NCBI GenBank assembly: GCA_018136815.1
Contig: CM030937.1
Span: 1,809,889 to 1,873,888, forward strand
Length of the DNA stretch: 64,000 nucleotides
Origin: Isochrysis galbana
Taxonomy: Eukaryota > Haptophyta > Isochrysidales > Isochrysidaceae
Reading direction: 5' to 3'
Below the pieces are notes generated by a model. The model searched no databases and had not been told where the DNA came from. It saw only the letters and a list, made by a program, of their open reading frames with translations. Each line of letters begins with the position of its first letter. Positions within the stretch are counted from its first letter, which is position 1. Positions 8,355 through 19,566 of the stretch are shown piece by piece. Both the position numbers and the translations under genes were made by a program.

Positions 8355-11300
8355 CTACTTGGACGCTCCCGCCGCCCTCAGGCCACCCCCTCGCGCCAAA
8401 CGTGACGAGGAGCGCGAGTGGCCCATCTCATTGGGCATTGGCGTGCTCGAGCCTGAGGAGGAGGCGGTCTCCGCCATCTTCGCCGGGCCGGAGCCGGTGC
8501 GCGAGTTTGCGTGCATCGGCATGCCGGTCCCGCCGGCCCTCTCGCTGTGATGCCTGCGCTCCATCACTCTACTGCGCGACATTCCGGCCGGCGCGCTCGA
8601 CAGGCGCGAGTTGGACATCTCACAAGCGAAAGCGGTGCACATCGAACCTCCGGGAGATGTGTCGCCGGCGGCCGCCGATTCTGATAGCGAGTCGAGCCCG
8701 GTGGTCGCCCTGCGCGAGCGCGCGGCGCGTGACGGGGCCTCTCCGCCACCTATTCCCGCAGTTCCGCCCGCGTCAGCGAGCAGCCCTTGGCCAACGAGCG
8801 AGAACGACGGGGAGCGTTCCGCAACTTTCGATGCCGCTGTCCTCGCTGCGCTAGACGTTGCGCGTGGCGACGGGCGAGCGCTTGCGTCCCGAGATTGAGG
8901 CGGCTCCGGTACGCTTGTCGAGGACCCGCCTAATCCCAATCCTGTCGCCTCTAGGCCTGCAACCTTCGCCCCATTTGGGCGTGCACTCGGCGTGGCCGGT
9001 GTAGAGGCGCGCGACGATCGCGTCGCCGCCTCGCGCACGATCTCGCCGACGGCTCGCCGACGCTTAGAACTGCATGGCGACGGCGAAATCTGCTCTAGCA
9101 GCGCTTCAGCGCCCTCTACCCCATCCTCGTCAGTGGACAGGAGAGCCGGGACGACGGCCGCAAGCGATAGGTGCGACAGCCGGTTCGCCACGCCCTGGAC
9201 GGGTGAGCGGCCGTCCTCGGCGCTCGCCTCGTTGGCGGGAGGCTCGCCATCGCCGTCGGCGCCCTCTGCCGCGGCATCCTGAGTGTCGCCGACGAGGCTG
9301 ACAAGCTGCAGCAGCTCCTCCCCGCCTCCGTGGCACCCTTCACAACCACGCAGCAACCGCTGCACCTGCGTCGCGTCGAGCAGCACCGCCTGGGGCGCGC
9401 TGCCGCCCTCACCTTCGGCTCCACCCGCCTGAAGTAGCTGACCCATCCCTTTGCGCACGGCGACCGCTTGCGCCTCCCTCTCGGCTCTCAGCACGCACAT
9501 CGCGGTGTTTTGAAGAGACAGGCGGAGCACCTGCAACCTCTGCACCGAGACAATGCGGGAGGGCAAGTCGCGCACGAGCTGGATCATCCGGGAGCGATTT
9601 GCTTCTATGGCTGCGAGAATGGACGCTCTCTGCTCGTCGAGCTCCTCCTCATCGGCCTGCCCGTCACGGGCACCCGCCTCACCGTTGTGGCCGCCGGCTT
9701 CAACGGCTGTGTGTTCGCCTCTGCTACCGGTGGAGAAGCAGATGAGTCGCAGCAGTGTGTCGTAGTAGTCGTCAAGCAGGCCGACATGCTCGTTGAGGAG
9801 CGCCTTGCTCTCCTGTTCAATCGCCTGTGCGTCCTCCTCCTCCATCAGGTCGAGCATTTGGTACATTTGTAGCGCGCGAGGCTGGGTCGCCGCGGCGTGC
9901 GTGCTTGTAGCCGCCGCGGGGGCGACCGAACTGGTGTGCTCTGCGACGGGGCCTTGCCCCCCAAGGCCCTCGCCCCGCGACCTGCCGGTCTCGCCTCGCC
10001 CAGCCACCACGGCGGGCGTGGCTGTGGCCCACCGTTCAGCGGTGGCCAACGCGCCGTTGGCTCTGCCAGGCTCCGTCCCAGACGCAGGCAAGCTCTTGCC
10101 AGCTTTGGATTGAGGGCCCGAGGACGAGGACTGAGCCATCGGCAACCTTGTTGCGACGCTCGCCACCCTTAGCTCCTGCAGTTGCGCCTGCAGCCTCGCC
10201 ACCTCGTCCCAGGCATGCTGGGCCTCGCGACGCGCGGCAGCCGCCTCGGCCTCGGCCTTTGCGCCGAGCCTTCTGCCCTTGCCACCATACGGTGCGTCGT
10301 CCTCCGACTCGCCATCGACCGCCTCGTCCGCCATCTCATGATCCATCGTCAGCTCCGGCGTCGAGGTCTGCTCGCGGGTCGCGACGCCCGGCGTCTTGCC
10401 TGCCGCCCCACCTCGCCGCGCTTCGCCGCCGTTGGCGGACGGCGCGTCTGCGCTGCGAAGTGGCGCCGCCCGTACCGGTGTGTTACCTACAGTCGAGCGG
10501 AGCTTGTGCTTCAGCATTTCGAGCTCGGACAACACGTCAGGTGGAACTGGTGTCGCCTCCTCTCGCTGGACGTTCACCACGATTGGAAGGTCATCGCGCG
10601 GCTTGATATTTTTGGCGCGGTTGGCGTACTTGAGTGAGTTGAGCGTCTCGTCGAACTGGTCGTGCGAGGGTGACACGTTGGCGATCATCGCAGTGAGGCA
10701 CTTGCCGCCGAGCGAGTCTTTGAGTAGCCGCGTGAGCTTGGAGTCGCGGAACGGCACGTGTGTCACGCGCCGCGTCCGGTCGGCCAGTGCGTTGATGCAG
10801 TTGCCCAGAGCGAGCAGGGACCGGTTGATGTTGGCACCCTCAGTAAGCCGCGCGCCCCGGTTGCCCGTCTTGGTCTGGCGCTCCGAACCGGCGAGATCAA
10901 TCATGGACAACTTCCCCACGCGGGTGGCGCTCGCGTCGTAGCGTGCCTTTGATCGCACCGTCAGCTGCAGCACAGCGTGCGAGCGCGACGAGACCTCGTT
11001 GCAGCCAGTCGCCTCGGTAGTGCGGTGCAGGTTGCCCTGGTGGATCAGCTCCATCATCGCGCGCGGTGTGTTGACCACGCGGTCGGCAGCGCCCGCAACG
11101 TACGTGCCCTTGGAGGGCACCTCGCGCACCTCGAGCACCGCGTCGGATGGCTGCAGTAGGTCCTTGATCTTCTCGTTGTAGATCTCTATATACTGCATGC
11201 TGATCTTGTACTCGGCCTCATCGTCAGCGGCCGTCATGCGCGCCACCTCCTCGAGTGTCAGCGGGATGACGCCCATCTGCTCAAACGAGCCCATCATCGT

Positions 11301-11874
11301 GAACGTTTTACCCGCGCCCGTCGCCCCGTAAGCGAAGCAGCACGCGTTATACCCCTGCACCGCCTTGGCTGCGAGCGGCTTGGCAGTGGCGGCGTAGACC
11401 TCCTCCTGGCTCGCGTCAGGCCCAAAGGCGTAGTCGAACGCGTAGTTCTTGGTCTTGTACTGGCCAAGCCGCAGGTAGTCAATACCGCCCATCTTGTCGT
11501 CTGGATCGTTGACCTACGCCCGACGGGCGGGTGACGTGCTTGTACGTATGTGCGCACGCGCGTGCGCGTGTGTGTTTTGAGTCTGCGTGTGTCTCAAGTC
11601 CGTGGTAAGACGCGCAGCTCTATGGGCCCTCTGCCCATGTACGCCTGCACGCGCATCCACGCACCTCTCCTTCTCTCCCGCGCGCAGCTTCGCGTCCGCC
11701 CCCCCCCCAGTCTCCCTCTCCCGTCCTCCCCTCCCCCCTGTCCCCAGCGCACACCTTCACATGCTGCCCATCGAGCAGCTCGACTGTCGGCCAGCAGCTC
11801 TTCGCGCTCTCCGCGGGAGTAAGAGGGCGCACGCGCACGCTCACGGTGATGTTGGAGCGGTGCGAGGCCGACAT
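8355..11874 (-). CDS. Kinesin-8 family motor protein (two exons)
   Basis: Exon 1 is 11755-11874, the intron 11514-11754 (GT-AG on the minus strand) and exon 2 8355-11513; the product is about 1,092 residues. The motor domain fills about residues 7-345: SNITVSVRVRPL at the N-terminus, P-loop GATGAGKT near 103-110, switch I NEVSSRSH, switch II DLAGSE, then GANINRSLLALGNCINALAD and KYANRAKNIK at the end. The NDPDDK junction, the GNRG-ARLTEGANINRS string and HVPFRDSKLTRLLKDSLGG are typical of the kinesin-8 (Kip3/KIF18/KIF19) class. Those are plus-end-directed motors that limit microtubule length in spindles or cilia. The tail has a Glu/Ala-rich coiled-coil segment and long Ser/Ala/Pro-rich disordered regions. 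It ends GASK-stop at 8355. The exon junctions were chosen because both restore the conserved motor sequence exactly. Subfamily is likely but not proven. Confidence 0.93.
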
Positions 11875-11879
11875 CCAAG

Positions 11880-12209
11880 CAGACCCCCCCCCCCCCCCCC
11901 TCTCTCTCCCCTCCCCCTCTCTCCCTCTCCCCTCCCCCTTCTCTCCGTCTCCCTCTCTCCGTCTCCCTCTCTCTTTCTTCTAGTCGTCTATTTTGAGTAC
12001 AAAACGCTTTCCCGAACTCTTTGTTCTTCATTCGTCTTGAGATTCGGTCAATCCAAGGTGAGAGAGGGAGAGAGAGCGAGAGAGAGAGAGAGGGAGAGAG
12101 AGGGAGGGAGAGAAAGAGCGAGAGAGAGAGCGAGAGAGAAAGACTCGTATTTATTACTCTGTAATTTCCTCTCTCTTCTCTCTACTCCGTCCCCCCTCTT
12201 CGTGCGCTC

Positions 12210-12245
<36 letters not shown>

Positions 12246-12320
12246 CTCGCCCGTGTCTCTAACTCTCTCTGGTCTTCCTCTCTCATCTCTCCGATCTATT
12301 TCTGGAACAGACGACCCGAT
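11880..12320. repeat. CT/GA microsatellite region upstream of the kinesin gene
   Basis: The stretch begins with a C run and CT-rich tracts (11881-11985), continues with a GA tract (12057-12145) and a CT tract (12160-12265). The GA and CT blocks are complementary, so a long imperfect hairpin can form. No gene is visible. It is GA-rich on the kinesin sense strand next to the start, the opposite of most other genes here. Confidence 0.7.
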
Positions 12321-12839
12321 GGGGACCAAAACGGATGAGAGAGGCGACCGTTGGTTGGCGCCACATCCCGGACGCGCGGCTGTTCACAGGCCATTCCCAC
12401 CATGCTCCGGCAGAGCTCCTCGCACGTCCCAGTCACCAGGGGAAAAAAATTCTTGAAAAAGACCGCTATGCCAGTACTCGTACACCCTCCCCTGGGCTCT
12501 CGTGTCTCGTGTGCATCGCCCTCGCCTTATCCCCTCCCTCCTTCAAGGCTAGGGCTGACCATTAACAGGCAAGTTTTTTGGAAACCCATTAGTAGTTTTT
12601 CAAGGTCGTTACATTAACACGTTGAGTGTTTCTCTGGGCTCCGGGTGTTAACAGGTTGTTTTTAGGGGTAGGGGTAGGCCATAATATGTACATATCGTAC
12701 TACATATTTGGGTACGATTCTGGCAAACTGATATGTCGACATATTTACTACATATTTGGATTTGGATTTGGGTGGCACGGGCCCGGGCGCCAGTACATAT
12801 TTTTGGGCGGGAGCCAGCGGGATAAAGGGGGGGGCGGGG

Positions 12840-12952
12840 GGGGGGGGGGGGGGGAGGAGCGAGCGTGTCAGAGCAAGGCTCATCTCACTCTTGGAGATGG
12901 CCTGCGAGGGCGCGCCGGCAGCTAGCGCGGAATGCGGTTCTTGCGGGGATTG
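12840..12952 (-). mobile_element. 'ALAAGAP' transposon-derived fragment, copy 2, fused to Ty3 RT
   Basis: On the minus strand the frame leaving the Ty3 reverse transcriptase passes straight into SPQEPHSALAAGAPSQ-AISKSEMSLA, the same motif as the small ORFs at 2427-2639 and 19567-19692. A poly-G/C run (12832-12855) then ends the similarity. The junction after FGV at about 12953 looks like an insertion or recombination point. Confidence 0.6.
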
Positions 12953-13393
12953 AACACCGAAAGGCAAGTAATTGAACTCGTACTTGCCGCGATGAGTAGT
13001 GAACGCGATGATATGTTTATCGGATTCTTTGATCGGTATACCCCAGAAACCAGATGCCAGGTCCAGGGTGCAAAGGAATAGAGAATCGAGGTTGCCTTGA
13101 CCGGACGACAATCGGTCGATGGCTTCTACCGTGAGGGGAAGAGGGCTGTCTTCTAGACGAAGCTTGGAGTTGACGTCGCGATAGTCTACGCAGAAACGTA
13201 CGGAGCCATCCTTCTTAGTGACTAACACGACTCGAGAGGCCCACGACGAATTTGATTTCCTAATGATGCCCGCGGACTCCATCTTGCAAACTTCGTCCTC
13301 TATGATCTTCTCACCCTCTCGTCCAACTCTGTGGAGATGGATTGTTCCCAGGATCCGGGTAAGGCTCCTGAGACTCCATCCTTGGCAACCCAC
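12953..13393 (-). pseudogene. Ty3/gypsy-type reverse transcriptase fragment
   Basis: About 110 residues carry the classic N-terminal half of a Ty3/gypsy RT: MESAGIIRKSNSSWASRVVL, TKKDGSVRFCVDYRDVN, LCTLDLASGFWGIP with the first catalytic Asp, and THRGKYEFNYLPFGV. The sequence breaks off right after PFGV, before the YxDD active-site motif. No RNase H or integrase follows, and upstream the frame is lost near 13330-13390. It is a truncated, non-autonomous relic. Confidence 0.88.
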
Positions 13394-13399
13394 GCGTCC

Positions 13400-15020
13400 G
13401 TAGGCGGCCTATCGACTTGGGTAGCGGGTGAAGATACTTGGGAAGGCTTGGGCACGGGTGCAGTGGTGACGGGGTCCGCGCGCGGCGGCGAGGGCGGATT
13501 TGGCGGTGCAGAGGGCGGTGATGGGTCCATAGGAACAGATTGAGTCAATTTCTAGTGGGTGATTACTAGCGAGAGACCACACACAAGGCAGTAGGGGCTC
13601 AAGGGTACGAGGGGTCACGGTACGGCTTCGATCGCAGAGCGCTGCGACGGCTGCTGGGTGCGTACGAAGACACGCCACACCACTTTCTAACATAAACAAG
13701 GGCAACACGTAATAAACACGGGAGCGAAAGCCACGGTGGGTCAACAGAGAGAGCAAAGAAGGAACCAATTGGCCAGAAGAGAACTCGTCGTCTCGTCGTC
13801 CTAGAGAAGGATTGCACACAGAAAAGGCGCGAAAGGGATTCATCCATGCTTAGTGAAGATCCTACAAGATTCATCGGCGAATAGCGTCTCAACGCGAGCA
13901 CAGCGGCGTGCACTTTACCTATAGCTTTTCGTAGCTTAGCCATGGAGTAGCTGGTAGACTTAAAAAGTCTAGAAGCTTACAGAGGTGTTAGACTTACAGA
14001 GTCTAGATGCTTGAGGTTCTTAAGGGTGTACTTTAGCAAGCAAGATGCTCGCTACTTCCTTGGTCTTCATCCACACGTGCTTACTACTCCCTTGATCTCC
14101 ATGCCTGGGTGATCAGTCCAGAGCTAGAGCATATTCATATTCCGAGTAGAAAGAAGCCTGTAGAAGCTGCTTGGCCACGTGGGTATAATGGTAGACCAAC
14201 ATTGAATGAAGTGTAGTGATTGATAGAAGCGTGGAGACGTCGTAGACGTAGAGATAGACATAAGAACGAAGATTGATGACTTAACATCGCGGTTATAACG
14301 GTAGAGCGGAAAATAGCGAAATAGCCTGCAGAGGCTCGCGAATGCGACACCCCCCGACTAAGATCGAAACATCCCCTGATGTTGAGCGGTCGGACGGACG
14401 GTACGTTCGATAACCCTATCATCGAGAGAAGTGGGGCGTTGCGGTTCCTCACCTTTGCGTGCCACATGGCGACAAAGCGACAGCGGTGACGGTGGCGGAG
14501 AGCAAGCGTCCAATCGGTAGCGTTTCCTCAGAGCAACAAACAATCGAAGATCGAGCAATATTTCATAGCACATCGGACATCGTAGGCGTGGCCTTTTCTA
14601 TTTCTATCGGCTATCGGGGATTCGAACAGTTACGCGAGTTCTGAGCCATTTGGCACAGAATAGCGGAGATCGGAGATCGGATATCGGAGGATCGGAGACT
14701 TCAAGAATCGGATGCATTCGTAATCAAAATATCGGACTGCGGAATAGCGTTATCGAGATGAGAGATCGATCGAGCGATGATGTTATCCTAGGAGACATTC
14801 CCAGGCATCGACATTGACATTGAGTACTAGGAGTTATCGCGACCAACCCTAGTAGAAGCGAGGTACCATATCATGTATTGCGACATCGTGGTGAATTTGA
14901 ATTTGAACCCTCGGATCCGATGTTAGGTTAGTACAAACTTGGCAACCTCACGCGGCGGTTGTAGTTTGACTCACCCTACCCCACCCTTTTGTTTCTCCCT
15001 TTTACAGGAGTTTTGCTAAC
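13400..15020. other. Gene-free spacer with small local repeats
   Basis: No supported coding region. At about 13955-14015 a 30-bp unit containing TTAGACTTA…AGTCTAGA occurs twice, each copy partly self-complementary. At 14655-14710 the word ATCGGAG repeats several times. Base composition is lower in GC than the neighbouring genes. The Ty3 relic's upstream gag/protease region would be expected here, but I cannot see it. Confidence 0.5.
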
Positions 15021-15029
15021 CTGAGTGTT

Positions 15030-15200
15030 GCGTTGGGTCAGACGCAGGTAGGGGCAATTTCACCGACTGACGTAAGTTTTGTAACATTTTTTGTCAAATT
15101 TGGGTGGTCAATCGAAATCGAAATTTTTGACCAAAATTTGGGGCCTTTCACTTGGAAAGAAACAAAACTTGGGGGGCCGCGCGGAGCGCGGCGCGCGGGG
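15030..15200 (+). repeat. Dispersed repeat D, copy 2, leading into the hAT relic
   Basis: It shares TTTTTTGTCAAATTTGGGT and GAAATTTTTGACC-type words with 6780-6960. A GGAGGA run at 15231-15255 separates it from transposase-coding sequence. It is probably part of the same degraded element as the hAT fragment, though that linkage is inference. Confidence 0.45.
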
Positions 15201-15274
15201 CGAGCAATGGTCCGCCGTCGCCGCATCTTCATGGAGGAGGAGGAGGAGGAGGAGGGGCTGCACAAAATGCGAGT

Positions 15275-15514
15275 TACACTACAACGTTGCGGACGTCGAT
15301 CAATTCACAGCTGACGTCCTTCAATGGTGGCGCGAAAACGGAAAGCTCGTCCCTCACTGGTCGAAGGCGGCGCGCATCGTGTTTGCTTTGTCTCCGAATT
15401 CCGCGTCCTGTGAACGCGTCTTTGCTTTGCTGCGAGTAATAATGTATTCACAGATGCGCAGCAGCGCACTCTCTCGGACCATCTACAGTCTTCTTTGATG
15501 AGTCGTTTCAACGG
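15275..15514 (+). pseudogene. hAT transposase C-terminal dimerisation domain, frameshifted
   Basis: The reading FTADVLQWWRENGKLVPHWS, ARIVFALSPNSASCERVFAL and MYSQMRSSALS is the hAT C-terminal dimerisation motif: the WW core, then the SxxCERVFS-like signature. After SSALS a two-base CT surplus in a CTCTCTC run shifts the frame. In the shifted frame the expected ending SDHLQSSLMSRFN is present to about 15514. The catalytic core upstream is absent. This is a dead 3' relic of a hAT DNA transposon. Confidence 0.85.
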
Positions 15515-15529
15515 TCGTCGGGCTGCCAG

Positions 15530-15731
15530 CCATGTGGTTGCATGTTGCTATTCTCCTATGCAGGTATATTTGATAAGCTTGGTGAATGAAGTCGGCGACA
15601 TCTCCTCCGGCATTGATGCGAGCCCCTTGGCATGCAACCACATAGCCCTGTGGTGGTGTGTAGCCCTGAATCTTCAGATCTTTTTTTTTTGCCGTTGCTA
15701 TTCTCCTATGCAGGATATGTTTGAAATGTAG
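15530..15731. repeat. Short direct and inverted repeats downstream of the hAT relic
   Basis: GTTGCTATTCTCCTATGCAG occurs at about 15544-15563 and again at 15694-15713. ATGTGGTTGCATG near 15533-15545 is inverted as CATGCAACCACAT near 15630-15642. These may be subterminal repeats of the transposon whose transposase tail precedes them. No clear terminal inverted repeat or target duplication was identified. Confidence 0.6.
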
Positions 15732-16028
15732 GTGTGAGTCTCGGGGGGTTAGGATGTTATATTTGTATAGTCGTGATATTGTGCTCTTTGTTTCCATTTG
15801 CCCCTCAGGCACGCGCTCTACTCAAACAAAAAACGTACGCGACACAGATTCCTCAGGGCCCATTTCAGCGGCTTGTTCTATTAATATCGACCCCCCCCGC
15901 ACGCCACACCTCAGTTTTCCCGGTCCCATTTTAGAGTGCGATTCTATTCTCTCTCCCCTGTTCCTCTCTCTCTCTCTCTCCCTGCCCCTCCCTCTCTCCC
16001 CCCCCCACTCCCCCACTCGTCTCGGCCG

Positions 16029-17363
16029 ATGCTCCGCCGCGCCGGCCTCCGCCTCGCCGCAGGCGGCGGCAGCCTTGCCGCGGCCGCACTGGTGGACCGA
16101 GCGCTCACGCCGCAGGTCCGACCATTCACCGCCGCTGCCGCCGCAACGGGATCAATCGGCAAGGTCCGGCTCTATCAGTATGAGGTGAGGCTCTGCCCTT
16201 CGTTTCTCGCTGCCCTTCCTCCCTCTCTCTCCCGCTTCTCGCTCCCTCTCCCTCTCCTTCTCGTCTGACGCCCTTGCCTTCCTGTGGCAAAACACTGACG
16301 GAAGAAGACCGACTCTTGGCCTGTGCGTAGATCTGCCCGTTCTGCAACAAGATCAAGGCGCTGCTCGACTTGCACGGGCTCGACTACGAGATGGTAGATG
16401 TTAATCCCCTCACCAAGAAGGAAATCAAGCCGTGGTACGTGCGCGCCGGGTGCTCTACATGCACCCGCGTGTGTCTACAGTGGTGGGCAAGAGTGCGACC
16501 GAGCGTGATGCACAACCCTGTTTGTTCTCCGGCTGCTGATCAACGAGGAAATCCAACTCCATGAAGATCACTTGGTAAATGAAAGCTGCACCTGAATTTT
16601 CGAGAGCCGCCCTTTCCCTTTCCCCTGCTCCCCAACACTTCAGGTCAGAGTACAAGAAAGTTCCCATTGCGATCATGACCCCGCTGTCTGGCGGCGAAGC
16701 AGAGCAGGTCAATGACTCGCCGGTTATAGCCGAAAGATTGCTAGACATGATTGATGCCGCCAAGTTGACAAGTGTGCCCAAGTCCAAAGACTTTCGTTCG
16801 GATAAGGCGATGGAGTGGGCACAGTGGTCGGACTCGAAACTTGCGGTGCTTCTCTTTCCCAACATCACTCGGTCGTATGCCGAGGCCTTCGAAGCCTTTG
16901 GCTATGTTCAATCCGTGCCTCACTTTTCTTATGTCGACAAGCTCTCGAACCAGCTCGTCGGATCGCTCGCTATGTGGCTGGTGAGTTTCTTGCCATTCTC
17001 GGAGCCACCACGCATACGTAATTTCGGACGGTGTGCCCGCCTGGTGACATGCCAGATCGCTCATCCTTGCGCCAACGGTCGCAGGCCCAAGGCAAGATCA
17101 AAAAGAAGTACGCCATCGACGACGAGCGCGCAGCCCTGCGCACTGCACTCTCGCATTGGCTAGATGAGGGCTTGGGCGGCAAGCCATATGCCGGCGGTGA
17201 CGCTCCCCATTTTGGGGATGTGTGCGTTTACGGTTGTTTGAAGGCGATCGATCGTACCACAGCCCACAAGGAAATCATGTCTGAGACACCTGAGCTACGG
17301 CAGTGGTACGAGAGGATGGCCGCCCTCGTAGGGAAAACCCACGGGAGATATGCAGTGGAGTAG
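16029..17363 (+). CDS. PTGES2: Prostaglandin E synthase 2-like protein (glutaredoxin/GST fold)
   Basis: Four exons are read: 16029-16184, 16331-16434, 16644-16980 and 17085-17363, all with GT-AG junctions that restore the frame, giving 291 residues. An Arg/Ala-rich N-terminus (about 1-40) could be an organelle-targeting peptide. The glutaredoxin-like domain starts KVRLYQYEICPFCNKIKALL with the CPFC redox motif at about 55-58. It continues VDVNPLTKKEIKPWS-EYKKVPI, the KE(I/L)K-S-YKKVP signature of membrane-associated PGE synthase 2. A GST-C-like helical domain follows, including KKKYAIDDERAALRTALSHW and GGDAPHFGDVCVYGCLKAID. In animals mPGES-2 isomerises PGH2; in algae and plants the physiological substrate is unknown, so only the fold and family are firm. 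CT-rich tracts lie just upstream of the ATG and at the first donor. Confidence 0.93.
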
Positions 17364-17544
17364 AGAGTGGGCGCGAGTCGATTGAATTTCTTGGGTGTGC
17401 AAGTTGCCGCATCTGATCCGTGTGGTCACAGGTGCACATCGCGCATGTACACAACCGACTCTCTTGTTTGCCGTGCCCCACACTTATACATATACGAATG
17501 CACAATGCAACGATGCAGCGTCTGTACCCCCTCCCACTGGACCT

Positions 17545-17990
17545 GGCTAGCAGTTGTCCCCCCTCCCCGATGCATATGGCAAACGGCCATACCGCCGACA
17601 GCTCTTATTCAGTGGTACCACTACTGCGAACATGCACAAGGCCTGCCCAAACTCCACTACTGGATCCCGGCCCGAGGTAGAGATAAAGCACCAGAGGACC
17701 CTAGGCCCCGTGCCATATTTCCAGGTTTCGCTGGCTGGAGTGCCAGGAGGAGCGTGAGGTCGGAAAGCGCAGAAGGCACAGCCGTTTTCGTTCGTCCATT
17801 CGGTGATTCCCCTATTGATATCGTCCGTCCGTGGAGTTTCCATTGAATTATCGGCCGGTCGGCACTTTGCTAGCGCCGCCGAGACCCTTGGGTGCTTGGC
17901 ATAGCCTGCTACGGCCCAGAAGCGGGCTCGGGCCCGATTCCAAAGCTCGGGCGTCCACCGGGATACGCCCAAATCAGGCGGTAGCCCTTG
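17545..17990 (-). mobile_element. Decayed ORF of unknown (probably transposon) origin
   Basis: On the minus strand one frame stays open for over 150 codons and reads like once-selected protein: WTPELWNRARARFWAVAGYA, PADNSMETPRTDDINRGITE, NENGCAFCAFRPHAPPGTPA with a CxxC, then ETWKYGTGP. I do not recognise the family. The CAFC pair and the location among repeats suggest a retroelement gag-like product. Beyond about 17690 the translation becomes low in information, suggesting truncation. Confidence 0.35.
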
Positions 17991-18108
17991 GCCGTTCGCC
18001 GGCGGATCGCAGCGACGGCTGGGCGGCCGAGAGGAGCCTCCCTTTCGACCGGGTGGATCGGTCAGTATAGCCGGCAACGGTGAGTTGGAGTGGTAACTTG
18101 CCGGCGGT

Positions 18109-18562
18109 GGAATGTGAGAGGAAATTTCCGAACGCCAACGCGAACGCCAAACGCGGGAAGGCAACGAAACCCTAACAAGGCCAAGCAGAACCTACGAAGA
18201 ACAGGCCCGGACGACAACGAAAGTGAGCAAGTCCCAAGCAAGAACCGGAACTCAACAAGAAACAACAAGCCTTGCAAGAAGCTAAACAAGCCTTCACAAG
18301 GTAGCCTGAGAGCCTGAGACAAGCGCGCAGCGAGCAACAGGCGACCTGGCTCCTTTGGGTCAAGATTACCGAAAGGGAAAGGAGGAAACCTGGAATCTAG
18401 ACCTGACAAGCAGGCTAGAAGGAACGGAACGAGAACTCGAATTCTAGACCGCTAGGGACGAACCCTACCAACCTAGAAGTAACTGAGCTTCACCGTGTGG
18501 CCGCACGGCGAAGGACCTGGAAATAAGAGCCTGAAAATCGCATCATCTAGGATGAATGCGAC
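18109..18562 (+). repeat. Dispersed 0.46-kb repeat C, copy 2
   Basis: Copy of 3325-3794 in the same orientation, 454 bp, starting GGAATGTGAGAGG and ending GATGAATGCGAC. Indels relative to copy 1 are mostly 1-15 bp. Flanking sequences differ on both sides, fixing the element ends to within a few bases. Confidence 0.9.
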
Positions 18563-18599
18563 ACAGTCGCCTGCCACCACCTCCAAGGCCAGGGACTGT

Positions 18600-19490
18600 A
18601 GTTAACTATCAACGTTGGGGGGCACTAGTTAGTAGCCATTTGAGGGGTAGTTAGTTAACTAGTTGTATGTATTTGGCGGTAGTTAACTGCTAGTTACGTG
18701 GTTTCTGACTTTCTAAGTTGGTGGTTAACTAGTAGTTATCTAGTAGCTAGTACGTAGCTAGTAGATATAAAATATTATAATAATAGAGATGAATTATGAT
18801 ATGTACTGTACAAGGAGACCCCCCTCTCGCCTTCCCTCCAGTCCCTCAATCCCTGCTCCCTCCAACCTCCGTCCAACGCCGACGAACTCCGACGATGGCG
18901 CCAAGGAGGATTTCGAGACCGTCGAGCAGCTTGCCAATAACGCTGCAGTTGCAGTTGCAGGGCAGGACGACGAGGTCGAACGTGTGTTTTTACGCGGCCG
19001 GAGCAATGCATGGTGATGGTGACCTCCGTAAGGCTGTGAAGGATTCGACGCTCGAGCGCTAGCTTGTGGCAGCGTACAACACGGATTGAATACTACTACC
19101 TACTATACTAGTAGCTAGTAGTAGTAATAATAATGGAGGAATGTAAGGTAATAAGTCTAGACGCTAGACGTCTGGCTAGAAGACTTGTGACTGGTTGTGT
19201 GAAAGCTTTCGAGGATAGTTATGAGCTGTGGCAAAACATAATTGTTATCATTCATGCGTTTGTATTTCACTTTACCCTATCTAGGTTTAGTTATGGTGAT
19301 GGTGGGCCGCGCGCAGCGCGAAGCTCCGACGCCGTTCGTGTAGTTAACTGCGAAGGAGGCTTGCTCAGCCCTAGTTACTTGCGAGTCAATAGTAGTTACT
19401 TGCGAGTTGGGGGCAGTTAGTTAACTACTTGCGTTATTTAGGAGGTAGCTAACAACCACTAACTGAGTTAACTAGTTAACTGCTTCTCCT
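18600..19490. repeat. GTTAACT-repeat-bounded region, possible non-autonomous transposon
   Basis: Clusters of TAGTTAACT/AGTTAACTAGT words occur at 18598-18745 and again at 19340-19485, in both orientations because the word is near-palindromic. The 600-bp interior differs in composition and contains a short frame at 18870-19015 reading KEDFETVEQLANN and DDEVERVFLRGRS. Dense subterminal motifs around a unique core are typical of non-autonomous DNA elements, but no terminal repeat or target duplication was found. Confidence 0.4.
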
Positions 19491-19566
19491 AGTCCCTAGC
19501 CTTGACCACCTCCCACAAGCCTCCTTCCACACTTCCGCGCCCTCCGTGCGTCGTGCGTCGATCACC

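Noticed and set aside
8355-11492. Numerous plus-strand ORFs opposite the kinesin gene
   Set aside because: Shadow frames of a GC-rich gene; none carries a motif, and the motor domain fixes the coding strand.
16455-16868. Minus-strand ORFs across the PTGES2-like gene
   Set aside because: They run antisense over verified exon-intron borders and show no family similarity.
3325-18562. A single 15-kb LTR retrotransposon bounded by repeat C
   Set aside because: The interval contains unrelated, intact, oppositely oriented host genes (filamin-repeat, kinesin-8, PTGES2-like), so the two repeats are independent insertions.
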